From: Pseudobacter sp.
GTDB lineage: Bacteria; Bacteroidota; Bacteroidia; Chitinophagales; Chitinophagaceae
DNA: 64,000 nt
Assembly (NCBI GenBank): GCA_017849455.1
Contig: JAFIGX010000024.1
Coordinates: forward strand, 186,001 to 250,000
Direction: 5' to 3'
Shown: piece by piece, positions 1 through 7,771 of the stretch
Layout: each line of letters starts with the position of its first letter
Numbering within the stretch: the stretch's first letter is position 1
Position numbers and translations under genes: made by a program
Notes under the pieces: model-generated
What the model saw: only the letters and a program-made list of their open reading frames with translations
Databases searched by the model: none
What the model was told of the DNA's origin: nothing

Positions 1-1
1 T

Positions 2-199
2 GGGGAAGGGATACCTGAACACACGAGGTCGAAAATATTTACCCCCAACTTCACTACCAAATCCTCCGGCACCGGCCTCGGGCTTGCCATGAGCAAAAGC
101 ATCGTGGAGCAGGCCCACGGCGAGATCTGGTTCAGCACCCAGGAAGGGCAGGGGAGCACATTCTTCGTGCGACTGCCATTGTTGAGGGCGACGATTTAG
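2..199 (+). CDS. Sensor histidine kinase, C-terminal fragment
   Basis: Only the last 65 codons lie in the window; the frame is open from base 2 to the TAG at 197-199. The product is the end of a HATPase_c ATP-binding domain. The stretch GEGIPEHTRSKIF matches the G1/F-box region, and SSGTGLGLAMSKSIVEQAHG is the glycine-rich G2 lid followed by the usual helix. The closing GEIWFSTQEGQGSTFFVRLP is the terminal strand pair of such kinases. No receiver domain follows, so the protein ends with the kinase core. It converges on polX, with a long hairpin between the two genes that overlaps this stop codon. What signal it senses cannot be told from the fragment. Confidence 0.9.
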   Translation, partial: GEGIPEHTRSKIFTPNFTTKSSGTGLGLAMSKSIVEQAHGEIWFSTQEGQGSTFFVRLPLLRATI

Positions 200-294
200 G
201 TTGATAAGTTAACAAGTTGATAGGTTAACAAGGAAATCTCCGAAGCTCTGAGACCCACTTGTTAACCTATCAACTTGTCAACCTATCAACCTAA
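196..294. repeat. 37-bp inverted repeat built from 16-mers
   Basis: Bases 196-232 pair with 258-294 with a single mismatch near the middle, around a 25-base loop. The left arm is itself two head-to-tail 16-mers, GTTGATAAGTTAACAA (200-215) and GTTGATAGGTTAACAA (216-231), differing at one base. The structure overlaps the stop codon of the kinase and the stop codon of polX, which converge here. It can act as a bidirectional terminator, but the tandem 16-mer architecture also suggests a small dispersed REP-like element. Confidence 0.85.
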
Positions 295-1965
295 CTTCAA
301 CTCCTTCCTCCTTTTCCCCAGATAAGCCTCCAATTCTTTCAGTGTAAAACTGCTCAGGTTCATTTCTTTGGTGAGGCCGCCTTTCTGCGCGGCCAGCACG
401 CCGTAGCGGCAGTCGGCATATCCATCGATCGTGTGCGCATCGGGGTCGATGGAGAGCAATACCTTCTTATCCATAGCATAGTCGATCCATCTCCAATCGA
501 TATCGAGGCGGCGCGGGTGTGCATTGATCTCGATAGCTACCTGGTGTTTGGCGCAGGTGTCGATGACTTTTTTGTGATCAACCGGGTAGCCGGGGCGGCT
601 CAGCAGGAGCCTGCCCGTCAGATGGCCCAGGATGGTGGTATAGGGGTTCTGAATGGCGTTGAGCAGTCGGAGCATGGCCTTTTCTTCCGTCATTTTCAGG
701 TTTGAATGCACGGACGCGATCACCAGGTCGAAGGTCGACAGTACATTGTTCGAATAATCGAGGGCGCCATCGTTCAGGATATCGCATTCGATACTCTTGA
801 AAATGCGGAATGGGCTGAGTTTTTTATTCAGTTCCTCTACCTGGCGGTGCTGTTCTTTGATCCGCTCTTCGGTAAGGCCATTGGCATAGAAAGCGCTCTT
901 GCTGTGATCGCTGATCACGAGATATTCGAAACCCTGATCGATACAGGCTTTGGCCATGTCTTCGAGTGTATTCGAGCCATCGCTCCAGGTACTATGGCTG
1001 TGGATAATGCCCCGGATATCACCGGGCTGGATCAGTTTGTGATCGGCAGTGGCATTCAATGCGGCAGCTTTCTCACGCAAGACAGGCGGGATAAATGTTT
1101 TTTTCACGGCGGCAAAAATGGCTTCTTCAGACTTGAAAGTGTTTTTGGAAGAAGCGCCGGGGAGCGACTGCCATGCCTGGTTGAACTCATCACTGCAACT
1201 GGTAGAGAAAAGGGTGGGGTAGAAAGAATCGCTCTGGGCAAGGTAGAATTTCAGGGGCACGTTCTCTGCACCTTTGACCACCAGCGTATTCTCCGTTTTA
1301 TCGGTAGTGGCGAAATTATTCTTCTCGAAAAAAGATTGAAGCTCCGCTGCGGTGGCCGTGGTGACCCACGACAACTGGTCGATCACTTCAAGCTGGCGGC
1401 GGAATTCACCCGTGATCTCGAATTGTTTTGATTTGAACTGCTCTTTCAGTTTTTTATCGACCGACAGTGCATAGCTCTCGATCTCTGCATAGAGGTGGCT
1501 GCCCTGGTTGCGCAGGTAGAACTCGATGGCTTCCTGCACGTTCTTCTGTGTTTTCTCCCCAAAACCCTTGTACAGCGTGAGGCGGTTCTCGTTGCAGGCA
1601 TACAGCAGCTCACCGATCGATTCGATGCCCATCTCTTTCCAGATCGTAGCTATCTTTTTCGGCCCGATCCCTTTGATGGATAGCATTTCGATGATGCCCT
1701 GGGGCGTTTTTGCAATGATCTCCTGGAGCGCTTTCAGCTCATTGGTTTGCAGGATCTCGATGATCTTCTTACCGACCGATTCCCCGATCCCCTTTATGGA
1801 AAATAATTTATCGTGGGGCACATCGGCCAGTTGTTGTGGCAATTTTTCGATCGTATAGGCCGCAACGGAGTAACTTTTGGCTTTGAAGCTGTTTTCTCCA
1901 TGGATGTCCATCAGTTTGGAGAGCAGGGAGAACTGGTCGGCGATATAGTAGTTGTCGATGGTCAT
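286..1965 (-). CDS. polX: DNA polymerase/3'-5' exonuclease PolX with decayed polymerase site
   Basis: A 559-residue protein with standard bacterial PolX layout: N-terminal 8-kDa-like helical region, helix-hairpin-helix turns IKGIG at 57-61 and 97-101, palm region about 180-300, and a C-terminal PHP domain from about 320. The PHP metal ligands look complete: HSHSTWSDG (322-330), SDHS, IECD, SVH, GH and the terminal DPDAH. PHP in PolX gives Mn-dependent 3'-5' exonuclease and AP-site processing in base excision repair. The polymerase motif is abnormal: where the family has GSxRR followed by DxD, this protein has GEFRR (186-190) followed by VIDQLSWV, with no DxD, and the third Asp (family DxR) is also not evident near ENVPLKF (234-240). 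I infer a repair nuclease with little or no polymerase activity. The start ATG at 1963-1965 is the natural family start. Confidence 0.9.
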   Translation of the reverse strand: MTIDNYYIADQFSLLSKLMDIHGENSFKAKSYSVAAYTIEKLPQQLADVPHDKLFSIKGIGESVGKKIIEILQTNELKALQEIIAKTPQGIIEMLSIKGIGPKKIATIWKEMGIESIGELLYACNENRLTLYKGFGEKTQKNVQEAIEFYLRNQGSHLYAEIESYALSVDKKLKEQFKSKQFEITGEFRRQLEVIDQLSWVTTATAAELQSFFEKNNFATTDKTENTLVVKGAENVPLKFYLAQSDSFYPTLFSTSCSDEFNQAWQSLPGASSKNTFKSEEAIFAAVKKTFIPPVLREKAAALNATADHKLIQPGDIRGIIHSHSTWSDGSNTLEDMAKACIDQGFEYLVISDHSKSAFYANGLTEERIKEQHRQVEELNKKLSPFRIFKSIECDILNDGALDYSNNVLSTFDLVIASVHSNLKMTEEKAMLRLLNAIQNPYTTILGHLTGRLLLSRPGYPVDHKKVIDTCAKHQVAIEINAHPRRLDIDWRWIDYAMDKKVLLSIDPDAHTIDGYADCRYGVLAAQKGGLTKEMNLSSFTLKELEAYLGKRRKELKLG

Positions 1966-2010
1966 AGTGAAAACAAAAGTAGAAAAATAATGGGAGGATA
2001 GCTTTATTTA

Positions 2011-2274
2011 CCACGAAGGCACAAAGGCGCAAAGGGAATAAATAGTATTGAGCGGAATGACTTATTCCGGCAAACCATTGTCCGTTTTGTTGAAGTAAAG
2101 GACGTCTGAAATTTGAAAACCTCATCGAGGCACGAAGCCGCTTCGGTATTGCCGCAGGCAACTTTGTGCCTTGATGGAAGGTCTTATAGAACCCAGTATG
2201 GGCCTGTGTTTGCTGCCAATCCTCAAAAACAAATAATTCGCTTGTTTATCCTTTGCGTCTTTGTGCCTTCGTGG
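2011..2274. repeat. MITE-like element with nested inverted repeats
   Basis: This fills the gene-free stretch 1966-2375. The outer arms are 25 bases: 2011-2035 and 2250-2274 are reverse complements with one mismatch, core CCACGAAGGCACAAAGGC. Inside is a second hairpin, CATCGAGGCACGAAG (2123-2137) against CTTTGTGCCTTGATG (2162-2176), using a related GGCAC(G/A)AAG core. No open reading frame of recognisable family lies within. The arrangement of about 264 bp bounded by inverted repeats fits a non-autonomous mobile element or a REP-like structured repeat. No target-site duplication was clear. Confidence 0.7.
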
Positions 2275-2320
2275 TTCAAAACAACCCAACAGCAATAAAA
2301 ACAAGTCAAAAATTAGCAAT

Positions 2321-2353
2321 AAAAAAAAGTCCCGAACATTGTTCGGGACTTTG
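2321..2353 (-). terminator. Rho-independent terminator of the Lys/Ala gene
   Basis: The arms AAAGTCCCGAAC and GTTCGGGACTTT flank a 3-base loop. Read on the minus strand the hairpin is followed by a run of eight T (2321-2328). It lies just downstream of the mini-gene stop at 2376. Confidence 0.88.
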
Positions 2354-2375
2354 ATATTTTCTGCGTTCCAAGAAG

Positions 2376-2465
2376 TTATTTCTTTTTTGCAGCTTTCTTA
2401 GCGGCTTTCTTCTTGGGAGCGGCTTTCTTTGCAGCTTTTTTAGCAGCTTTTTTCTTAGTTGCCAT
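2376..2465 (-). CDS. 29-residue lysine/alanine-rich basic protein
   Basis: A short gene with ATG at 2463-2465 and TAA at 2376-2378. The product begins MATKKKAAKKAAKKAAPKKK and continues in the same KKAA register to the end, with a single proline, so 16 of 29 residues are lysine. Such sequences resemble the C-terminal tail of histone H1-like or HU-type proteins and presumably bind DNA or RNA non-specifically. It is followed by a clean terminator and preceded by about 100 bases without a gene downstream of rpmA, so it may be its own transcript or the tail of the rplU-rpmA operon. No domain is recognisable. Translation is supported by the terminator and the perfect codon pattern, not by any catalytic motif. 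Confidence 0.75.
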   Translation of the reverse strand: MATKKKAAKKAAKKAAPKKKAAKKAAKKK

Positions 2466-2567
2466 TTTTTGTGAATTTAACGGTTAGTAAATAGAAACTT
2501 TCGGAAGTAAAAATAAAAACTAATTTCAAACCGCCAAAAAAAATTTTCACAAAATGTGAAAAATATG

Positions 2568-2825
2568 TTATGATACGGCAACTACGCTTACGACAGTTTT
2601 ATCGTCCTTGCTTTTTTTGAATTCAACAACACCATCGGCTAATGCAAACAGTGTGAAATCTTTTCCAACACCTACATTCTTACCGGGATGATAAACCGTT
2701 CCGCGTTGGCGAACGATGATGTTACCGGATGAAGCAGGTTGACCGCCGAAGATCTTTACGCCAAGGCGCTTGCTTTGTGAATCGCGGCCGTTCTTTACGC
2801 TACCTTCTCCTTTTTTATGTGCCAT
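2568..2825 (-). CDS. rpmA: 50S ribosomal protein L27
   Basis: 85 residues, full family length. The N terminus MAHKKGEGSVKNGRDSQSKR is the conserved L27 start, whose tail reaches the peptidyl-transferase centre; GNIIVRQRGTVYHPG is the family signature. There is no N-terminal extension of the kind cleaved by a Prp protease in Firmicutes. It lies 72 bases downstream of rplU in the same direction, the usual L21-L27 pair. Confidence 0.97.
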   Translation of the reverse strand: MAHKKGEGSVKNGRDSQSKRLGVKIFGGQPASSGNIIVRQRGTVYHPGKNVGVGKDFTLFALADGVVEFKKSKDDKTVVSVVAVS

Positions 2826-2897
2826 GATGAGAACTATTTGAAAATTTGAAAATGGTGAGAAAGGATATTACTGAATTGGATCAGGTACCCATTCCCC

Positions 2898-3200
2898 TTA
2901 TGCGATCTCAGTTACTTTGATCTTAGTATACTGGGTACGGTGACCATGTTTCTTGCGAAACCCTTTCCTTCTTTTCATTTTGAAGGCGATCACCTTATCA
3001 CCCTGAACTTGTTCAAGGATTTCGGCTTTAACGGTAGCCTTTACATCACCGCCAACGGTCAATTTACCGTCAGTATCTGTGAGCAATACTTCAGAGAAGC
3101 TGACTTTTTCACCGGAGTTACCCTCTACACGTGGTACATACAAAGTCTGGTCCTTTTGAACCCTGAATTGCTGGCCGGCTATTTTAACGACTGCGAACAT
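2898..3200 (-). CDS. rplU: 50S ribosomal protein L21
   Basis: 100 residues, typical for L21, which binds 23S rRNA. MFAVVKIAGQQFRVQKDQ is the conserved start, and KMKRRKGFRKKHGHRTQYT near the C terminus is the rRNA-binding signature. It is the first gene of the rplU-rpmA operon. A TAnnTTTG element lies about 23-30 bases upstream of the ATG. Confidence 0.97.
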   Translation of the reverse strand: MFAVVKIAGQQFRVQKDQTLYVPRVEGNSGEKVSFSEVLLTDTDGKLTVGGDVKATVKAEILEQVQGDKVIAFKMKRRKGFRKKHGHRTQYTKIKVTEIA

Positions 3201-3222
3201 AATTTTCCAAAAATTAGGAGTG

Positions 3223-3230
3223 CAAAGGTA
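3223..3230 (-). promoter_or_regulatory. -7 element upstream of rplU
   Basis: Minus-strand TACCTTTG matches the Bacteroidota sigma -7 consensus TAnnTTTG and would start transcription close to the rplU ATG. A good -33 TTTG at the expected 19-21 base spacing is not evident, so the call is moderate. Confidence 0.45.
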
Positions 3231-3344
3231 AGGGTTTGCAACACATTATTAAGTATTTAGCGCTATTTTTTATTTAATAACAATTCAGTCGTAGGTTTGT
3301 TAAACACAAGTTGCTGGTTATCAGCAGGAGGTAAGAAGCCGGAG

Positions 3345-3415
3345 GTTGGAGGTCGGAAGTGCCCGTTTGTCGGACACTCAGAATATCAGGGTTCTTCAGA
3401 CCTCCGACCTCCAAC
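3345..3415. repeat. GAGGTCGG inverted repeat
   Basis: GTTGGAGGTCGG (3345-3356) pairs with CCGACCTCCAAC (3404-3415) around a 47-base spacer, with weaker pairing outside. A related sequence, GAGGTCGGAAGT on the minus strand, occurs at 56901-56927, so this looks like a dispersed intergenic repeat. The rest of 3201-3487 holds only promoter-like elements. Confidence 0.65.
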
Positions 3416-3431
3416 TTCATACTTCCTGTCT

Positions 3432-3463
3432 TTTGGCTCATTTCATGAATTGACGTAGGTTTG
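3432..3463 (+). promoter_or_regulatory. Promoter of the GH3-family gene
   Basis: TTTG at 3432-3435 and TAGGTTTG at 3456-3463 are separated by 20 bases, matching the Bacteroidota -33/-7 promoter. The start codon lies 25 bases downstream. A second TAGGTTTG at 3292-3299 in a similar local context has no clear -33 partner. Confidence 0.65.
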
Positions 3464-3487
3464 TTTTTTAACGATTGAAAGGGGACT

Positions 3488-4981
3488 ATGCAGATCAAAT
3501 CATTGCTGGCAAAACCATTTGCCCATTATGTATTCAAAGGGATCAGAAAGGGAATGACTACGGCGGTGGAGGACCAGGAGAATATTCTGAAGGAATTGCT
3601 GAAAACGGTAAAGGCTACAGAGTTTGGAAAAGATCATCACTTACAGGAGGTCTCCCTCTATGAGGAGTTTATCCAGTCGGTCCCGATCCGGGATTACGAA
3701 CAATACAAACCTTATATCCAAAAAATAAAGGAGGGAAAGCACAATGTATTGTGGAAAGGTAAGCCCATCTACCTGGCCAAAACCTCCGGCACCACCAGTG
3801 GTGTAAAGTACATCCCGATCTCCAAGGATTCCATTTCCAACCATATCAACTCGGCGCGTAACGCCCTGCTTTGTTATATAGCGGAAACCGGCAATACCCG
3901 GTTCACGAACGGTAAAATGATCTTTCTGTCGGGCTCACCCGAACTGGAAAGGATAGCCGGCATACCCACCGGCCGGCTGAGCGGCATCGTGAACCACCAT
4001 GTGCCCAGTTACCTGCGCAAAAACCAACTGCCCTCTTACGAGACCAATTGTATCGAGGACTGGGAAACCAAGCTCGACAGGATCGTGGAGGAGACCATCA
4101 AGCAGGATATGACCCTGATCAGCGGGATCCCACCCTGGATGCAGATGTATTTCGACCGCCTCCAGGAGATCACCGGTAAAAAGATCAAAGATGTCTTCCC
4201 CAATTTCTCCGTTCTGGTACATGGCGGCGTGAATTTCGAGCCCTATCGGCAAAAATTATTTGAAAGCATTGGCAAGCCCCTGGCGGCTATCGAGACTTTC
4301 CCCGCTTCCGAAGGTTTTTTTGCCTTCCAGGATTCACAGGAAACAGAAGGATTATTGCTCAATACCAACAGCGGCATCTTTTTCGAGTTCATTCCGGCCG
4401 GGGAGATATTTTCGGGTAACCCTACCCGTTTGAGCCTGAAAGATGTGAAGGTGGGAGAGAACTATGCCCTCATCGTGAACAGCAATGCCGGCCTCTGGGG
4501 GTATAATATAGGTGATACGGTGAAATTCGTTTCTACCAATCCTTACCGGTTGGTGGTCACAGGTCGAACCAAACATTTTATTTCGGCCTTCGGCGAACAT
4601 GTGATCGGAGAGGAGGTGGAATACAGCCTGATCAAAGCTGCGGAGGAAGAAGGTGTCCATATCACCGAATTCACGGTGGCCCCGCTGATCCAGCAGGGCG
4701 ACGGCAAATCGTACCACGAATGGTTCATCGAATTCGAGAACAAACCGGCTGATATCCGCCGGTTCGCCACCAGGGTCGACGAACATCTCCGGCATAAGAA
4801 TATTTATTATAATGACCTGATCACCGGTAATATCCTGTTACCATTACATATACGCCCCGTGAAGAAGAATGGGTTTATCGATTATATGAAATCCATCGGC
4901 AAACTGGGCGGACAGAACAAAGTGCCCCGCCTGAGCAATGACCGTAAGATCGCTGTGGAGATGGAGAAATACGTAGAGTAG
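3488..4981 (+). CDS. GH3 auxin-responsive-promoter family protein
   Basis: 497 residues, typical for bacterial members of the GH3 adenylate-forming family (acyl-acid amido synthetase fold; not glycoside hydrolase family 3). Features seen: LAKTSGTTSGVKYIPIS, the phosphate-binding loop of this superfamily; the HGGVNFEPY and PASEGFFAFQD motifs for nucleotide and acyl substrate; and a C-terminal lid domain beginning near VTGRTKHFISAFGEHV. In plants the family conjugates amino acids to auxin or jasmonate; the substrate of bacterial homologues is largely unknown, so none is proposed. It has its own promoter and is followed after 32 bases by dxr, so the two are probably cotranscribed. There is no signal peptide, so it is cytoplasmic. 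Confidence 0.88.
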   Translation: MQIKSLLAKPFAHYVFKGIRKGMTTAVEDQENILKELLKTVKATEFGKDHHLQEVSLYEEFIQSVPIRDYEQYKPYIQKIKEGKHNVLWKGKPIYLAKTSGTTSGVKYIPISKDSISNHINSARNALLCYIAETGNTRFTNGKMIFLSGSPELERIAGIPTGRLSGIVNHHVPSYLRKNQLPSYETNCIEDWETKLDRIVEETIKQDMTLISGIPPWMQMYFDRLQEITGKKIKDVFPNFSVLVHGGVNFEPYRQKLFESIGKPLAAIETFPASEGFFAFQDSQETEGLLLNTNSGIFFEFIPAGEIFSGNPTRLSLKDVKVGENYALIVNSNAGLWGYNIGDTVKFVSTNPYRLVVTGRTKHFISAFGEHVIGEEVEYSLIKAAEEEGVHITEFTVAPLIQQGDGKSYHEWFIEFENKPADIRRFATRVDEHLRHKNIYYNDLITGNILLPLHIRPVKKNGFIDYMKSIGKLGGQNKVPRLSNDRKIAVEMEKYVE

Positions 4982-5013
4982 AATGCCCACCATTAAACTC
5001 CTATTTAAAACAG

Positions 5014-6183
5014 ATGTCAAACAGTTTTCCTATCAAAAGAATTGCATTATTTGGCTCGACCGGGTCCATCGGCACTCAGGCCCTGGAAGTGATCGCTGCC
5101 AATCCCGATAAATTCACGGCAGAGGTCCTCACTGCCCAGAACAATGATGAATTGCTGATCAAGCAGGCATTACAGTTCAACCCGAACGTAGTAGTGATCG
5201 GGGATGAACGTAAATACCAGAAAGTAAAAGCAGCACTTGCTTCCACCGATGTGAAAGTATTCTCCGGTGAACAATCGCTCGAAGAAGTGGCGGCGATGGA
5301 TTGTTACGATATGATGCTGGCAGCCATCGTAGGCTTTGCCGGTCTGCGGCCCACACTGAAAGCAATCGAACACGGAAAAGCGATAGCGCTGGCCAATAAA
5401 GAGACCCTGGTGGTGGCAGGAGACATAGTGATGCACAAGGCAGTGGAGAACAGGGTGCCCATCATCCCCGTCGATTCCGAACATTCCGCCATCTTCCAAT
5501 GCCTCGTGGGTGAAACACGCAACCGGATCGAGAAAATAGTGCTCACGGCATCGGGCGGCCCCTTTCTCGGCAAAAAACCGAATTACCTCGTGAACGTGAA
5601 GCGCGATCACGCCCTGCAGCATCCCAACTGGAACATGGGCGCCAAGATCACGATCGATTCCGCTACGCTCATGAACAAGGGACTGGAAATGATCGAAGCA
5701 AAATGGCTCTTCAACCTGAAACCCGAACAGGTGCAGGTAATGGTGCATCCGCAGAGCATTATCCATAGCATGGTGCAGTTCGAAGATGGAAGTATCAAAG
5801 CACAAATGGGACTGCCGGATATGAAACTGCCTATCCAATATGCGCTGGCCTTCCCTCATCGCATCGCCAATGAATTTCCACGGTACGACTTCCGGAAGCC
5901 TGCACAGCTCAGCTTCGAGGAGCCGGACATCAAGACCTTCCGTAACCTGGTACTGGCCACGGATTCACTATTTAAAGGAGGCAATCTTCCCTGCATCCTG
6001 AATGCGGCCAATGAGATCGCCGTGTATGCATTCCTCCGTAACAGGATCGGGTTCCTGGACATGACCGACCTCATCGAAAGGACGATGGAACAGGTCCCAT
6101 TCATCGATAAACCCACGCTGGAAGAATATTTTGACAGCGATGCGGAGGCGCGTAATTTTGCCGCTTCAATAATTAAGCTTTGA
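5014..6183 (+). CDS. dxr: 1-deoxy-D-xylulose 5-phosphate reductoisomerase
   Basis: 389 residues, normal for Dxr, which makes 2-C-methyl-D-erythritol 4-phosphate in the MEP isoprenoid pathway using NADPH and a divalent metal. GSTGSIGTQALEVI is the NADPH-binding loop, VDSEHSAIFQCL holds the metal and substrate ligands, and MVHPQSIIHSMVQFEDGS is the family signature around the flexible loop. The start ATG follows a purine-rich stretch 32 bases after the upstream stop. No truncation or missing residue was noticed. Cytoplasmic. Confidence 0.97.
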   Translation: MSNSFPIKRIALFGSTGSIGTQALEVIAANPDKFTAEVLTAQNNDELLIKQALQFNPNVVVIGDERKYQKVKAALASTDVKVFSGEQSLEEVAAMDCYDMMLAAIVGFAGLRPTLKAIEHGKAIALANKETLVVAGDIVMHKAVENRVPIIPVDSEHSAIFQCLVGETRNRIEKIVLTASGGPFLGKKPNYLVNVKRDHALQHPNWNMGAKITIDSATLMNKGLEMIEAKWLFNLKPEQVQVMVHPQSIIHSMVQFEDGSIKAQMGLPDMKLPIQYALAFPHRIANEFPRYDFRKPAQLSFEEPDIKTFRNLVLATDSLFKGGNLPCILNAANEIAVYAFLRNRIGFLDMTDLIERTMEQVPFIDKPTLEEYFDSDAEARNFAASIIKL

Positions 6184-6345
6184 TAATCAATGGTCCCCTC
6201 CCTCTGTACTACAGTATTTCAGTTAATTAACGACAAAATTCCTTGAATGGTCAGGTAATCACTGATATTATCAGATATTTGGAGGATTAAGTATCTTGTC
6301 GGTATTCAATTATCAAAACAAAACATTCCACCAGGATTTCCTTTT

Positions 6346-7701
6346 ATGATAACATTGTTAGCTATTGATTGGGCGGTAGTCGGAATTAAAGCGTTACAGT
6401 TGGTGCTGAGCTTATCCATTTTAGTGGTGCTTCATGAAATGGGCCATTTCCTCCCGGCCAAATGGTTCAAGTGTCGCGTAGAGAAATTCTATTTGTTCTT
6501 CGACCCCTGGTTCTCTCTTTTCAAAAAGAAAATCGGTGAAACGATATATGGTATCGGCTGGCTGCCCCTGGGCGGTTATGTGAAAATATCGGGCATGATC
6601 GATGAGAGCATGGACAAAGAACAAATGAAACTGCCCCCACAACCCTGGGAATTCAGGAGCAAGCCGGCCTGGCAGCGGCTGATCATCATGATCGGCGGCG
6701 TAACGGTAAACCTGATCCTGGGCTTCCTGCTCTTCGCCATGATCCTGGGCATCTGGGGCGAACGTCGGCTGCCGGTGAAGAACCTGCAACATGGCGTGGC
6801 GGTAAATCCCATCAGTGAAAAGGCCGGGCTGAAGAATGGCGATGAGATCGTGAGCATCGATGGCCGCCCGGTCAACGATTTCTACTCGATCACCAAAGAC
6901 ATCATTCTCGATGAATCGAAATCTGTACAGGTAAAACGCGATGGAATGCTCGTCGATATCCCCCTTCCCAAAGGAACGATCCGCAGCCTGATCAAATCGA
7001 AAATGCAGTTCATCGATCCACGGGTATACCCGATCGTGGACACGGTATACCCCGAACTGGCGAAGTTCATTAAGGACTCGTTGAAGAAAGGCGATCATAT
7101 CCTTACTATCAACAATGTGCCGGTAACTTACTATGATGAATACCGTAAAGAAAAACTGAAATTCAGGAACCAGGAACTAACCCTTACCGTTCTCCGTAAT
7201 AAGGATACGGTAGAAGTGAAAGCGCAGGGAGATAGCCTGGGCTCGATCGGGTTTAATGTAGACCCTTATGACCTGGCAGGTACCTATACGCAGGATTTCG
7301 GCTTCCTGGAAGCGGTCCCTGCCGGTGTCCGCAAAGGATGGGAGACCCTGATCATGAACATCAAGAATTTCAAATTGCTCTTTACCTCCGATGAAGTGAA
7401 GGCCAGCGATTCACTGGGAAGCTTTATCAGTATCGGGAATATGTTCGGCCCTCAGTGGGACTGGGAGCGTTTCTGGACGATGACCGCCCTGCTGAGCATC
7501 GTGCTCGCGTTCATGAACATCCTGCCGATCCCTGCATTGGACGGCGGCCATGTACTGTTCACTATTTATGAGATGATCACCGGTCGTAAGCCCAGTGATA
7601 AATTCATGGAATATGCGCAGATGGTGGGCATGGTATTGTTGCTGGGCCTCATGGCCTATGCGCTGGGGCTCGATTTCTGGCGTGTGTTCAGGAAGAGCTA
7701 G
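6346..7701 (+). CDS. rseP: RIP metalloprotease RseP (site-2 protease)
   Basis: 451 residues. The zinc site HEMGH (30-34) sits in the first membrane segment, and the third ligand motif NILPIPALDGGHV is near the C terminus in another. Between them are two PDZ-like domains (SEKAGLKNGDEIVSIDG and KKGDHILTINNVPV) and a membrane hairpin. The family cleaves transmembrane anti-sigma factors and remnant signal peptides inside the inner membrane. It lies downstream of dxr in the common dxr-rseP order, separated by 162 bases. The first PDZ carries the normal GLxxGD carboxylate-binding loop, while the second is more divergent. Confidence 0.95.
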   Translation: MITLLAIDWAVVGIKALQLVLSLSILVVLHEMGHFLPAKWFKCRVEKFYLFFDPWFSLFKKKIGETIYGIGWLPLGGYVKISGMIDESMDKEQMKLPPQPWEFRSKPAWQRLIIMIGGVTVNLILGFLLFAMILGIWGERRLPVKNLQHGVAVNPISEKAGLKNGDEIVSIDGRPVNDFYSITKDIILDESKSVQVKRDGMLVDIPLPKGTIRSLIKSKMQFIDPRVYPIVDTVYPELAKFIKDSLKKGDHILTINNVPVTYYDEYRKEKLKFRNQELTLTVLRNKDTVEVKAQGDSLGSIGFNVDPYDLAGTYTQDFGFLEAVPAGVRKGWETLIMNIKNFKLLFTSDEVKASDSLGSFISIGNMFGPQWDWERFWTMTALLSIVLAFMNILPIPALDGGHVLFTIYEMITGRKPSDKFMEYAQMVGMVLLLGLMAYALGLDFWRVFRKS

Positions 7702-7719
7702 GGGAGGTGCAATGCAATA

Positions 7720-7751
7720 TTGACAGTTATTATTGAATAGCATAGTTTTTG
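7720..7751 (+). promoter_or_regulatory. Promoter of ssrA
   Basis: TTG at 7720-7722 (within TTGACA) and TAGTTTTTG at 7743-7751 are separated by 20 bases. This approximates the Bacteroidota -33/-7 pair, with one extra T in the -7 element, and lies about 20 bases before the mature tmRNA 5' end. Confidence 0.5.
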
Positions 7752-7771
7752 AAATACGCTGCATGATAACC

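Noticed and set aside
706..1431. 241-codon plus-strand frame opposite polX
   Set aside because: It is a shadow of the well-conserved polX gene; the translation has no domain pattern.
2113..2298. 61-codon frame inside the nested repeat
   Set aside because: Its sequence is made of the inverted-repeat arms and has no protein-like pattern.
6421..7098. 225-codon minus-strand frame opposite rseP
   Set aside because: Shadow of rseP; composition rich in His/Asp/Glu as expected of an antisense frame.
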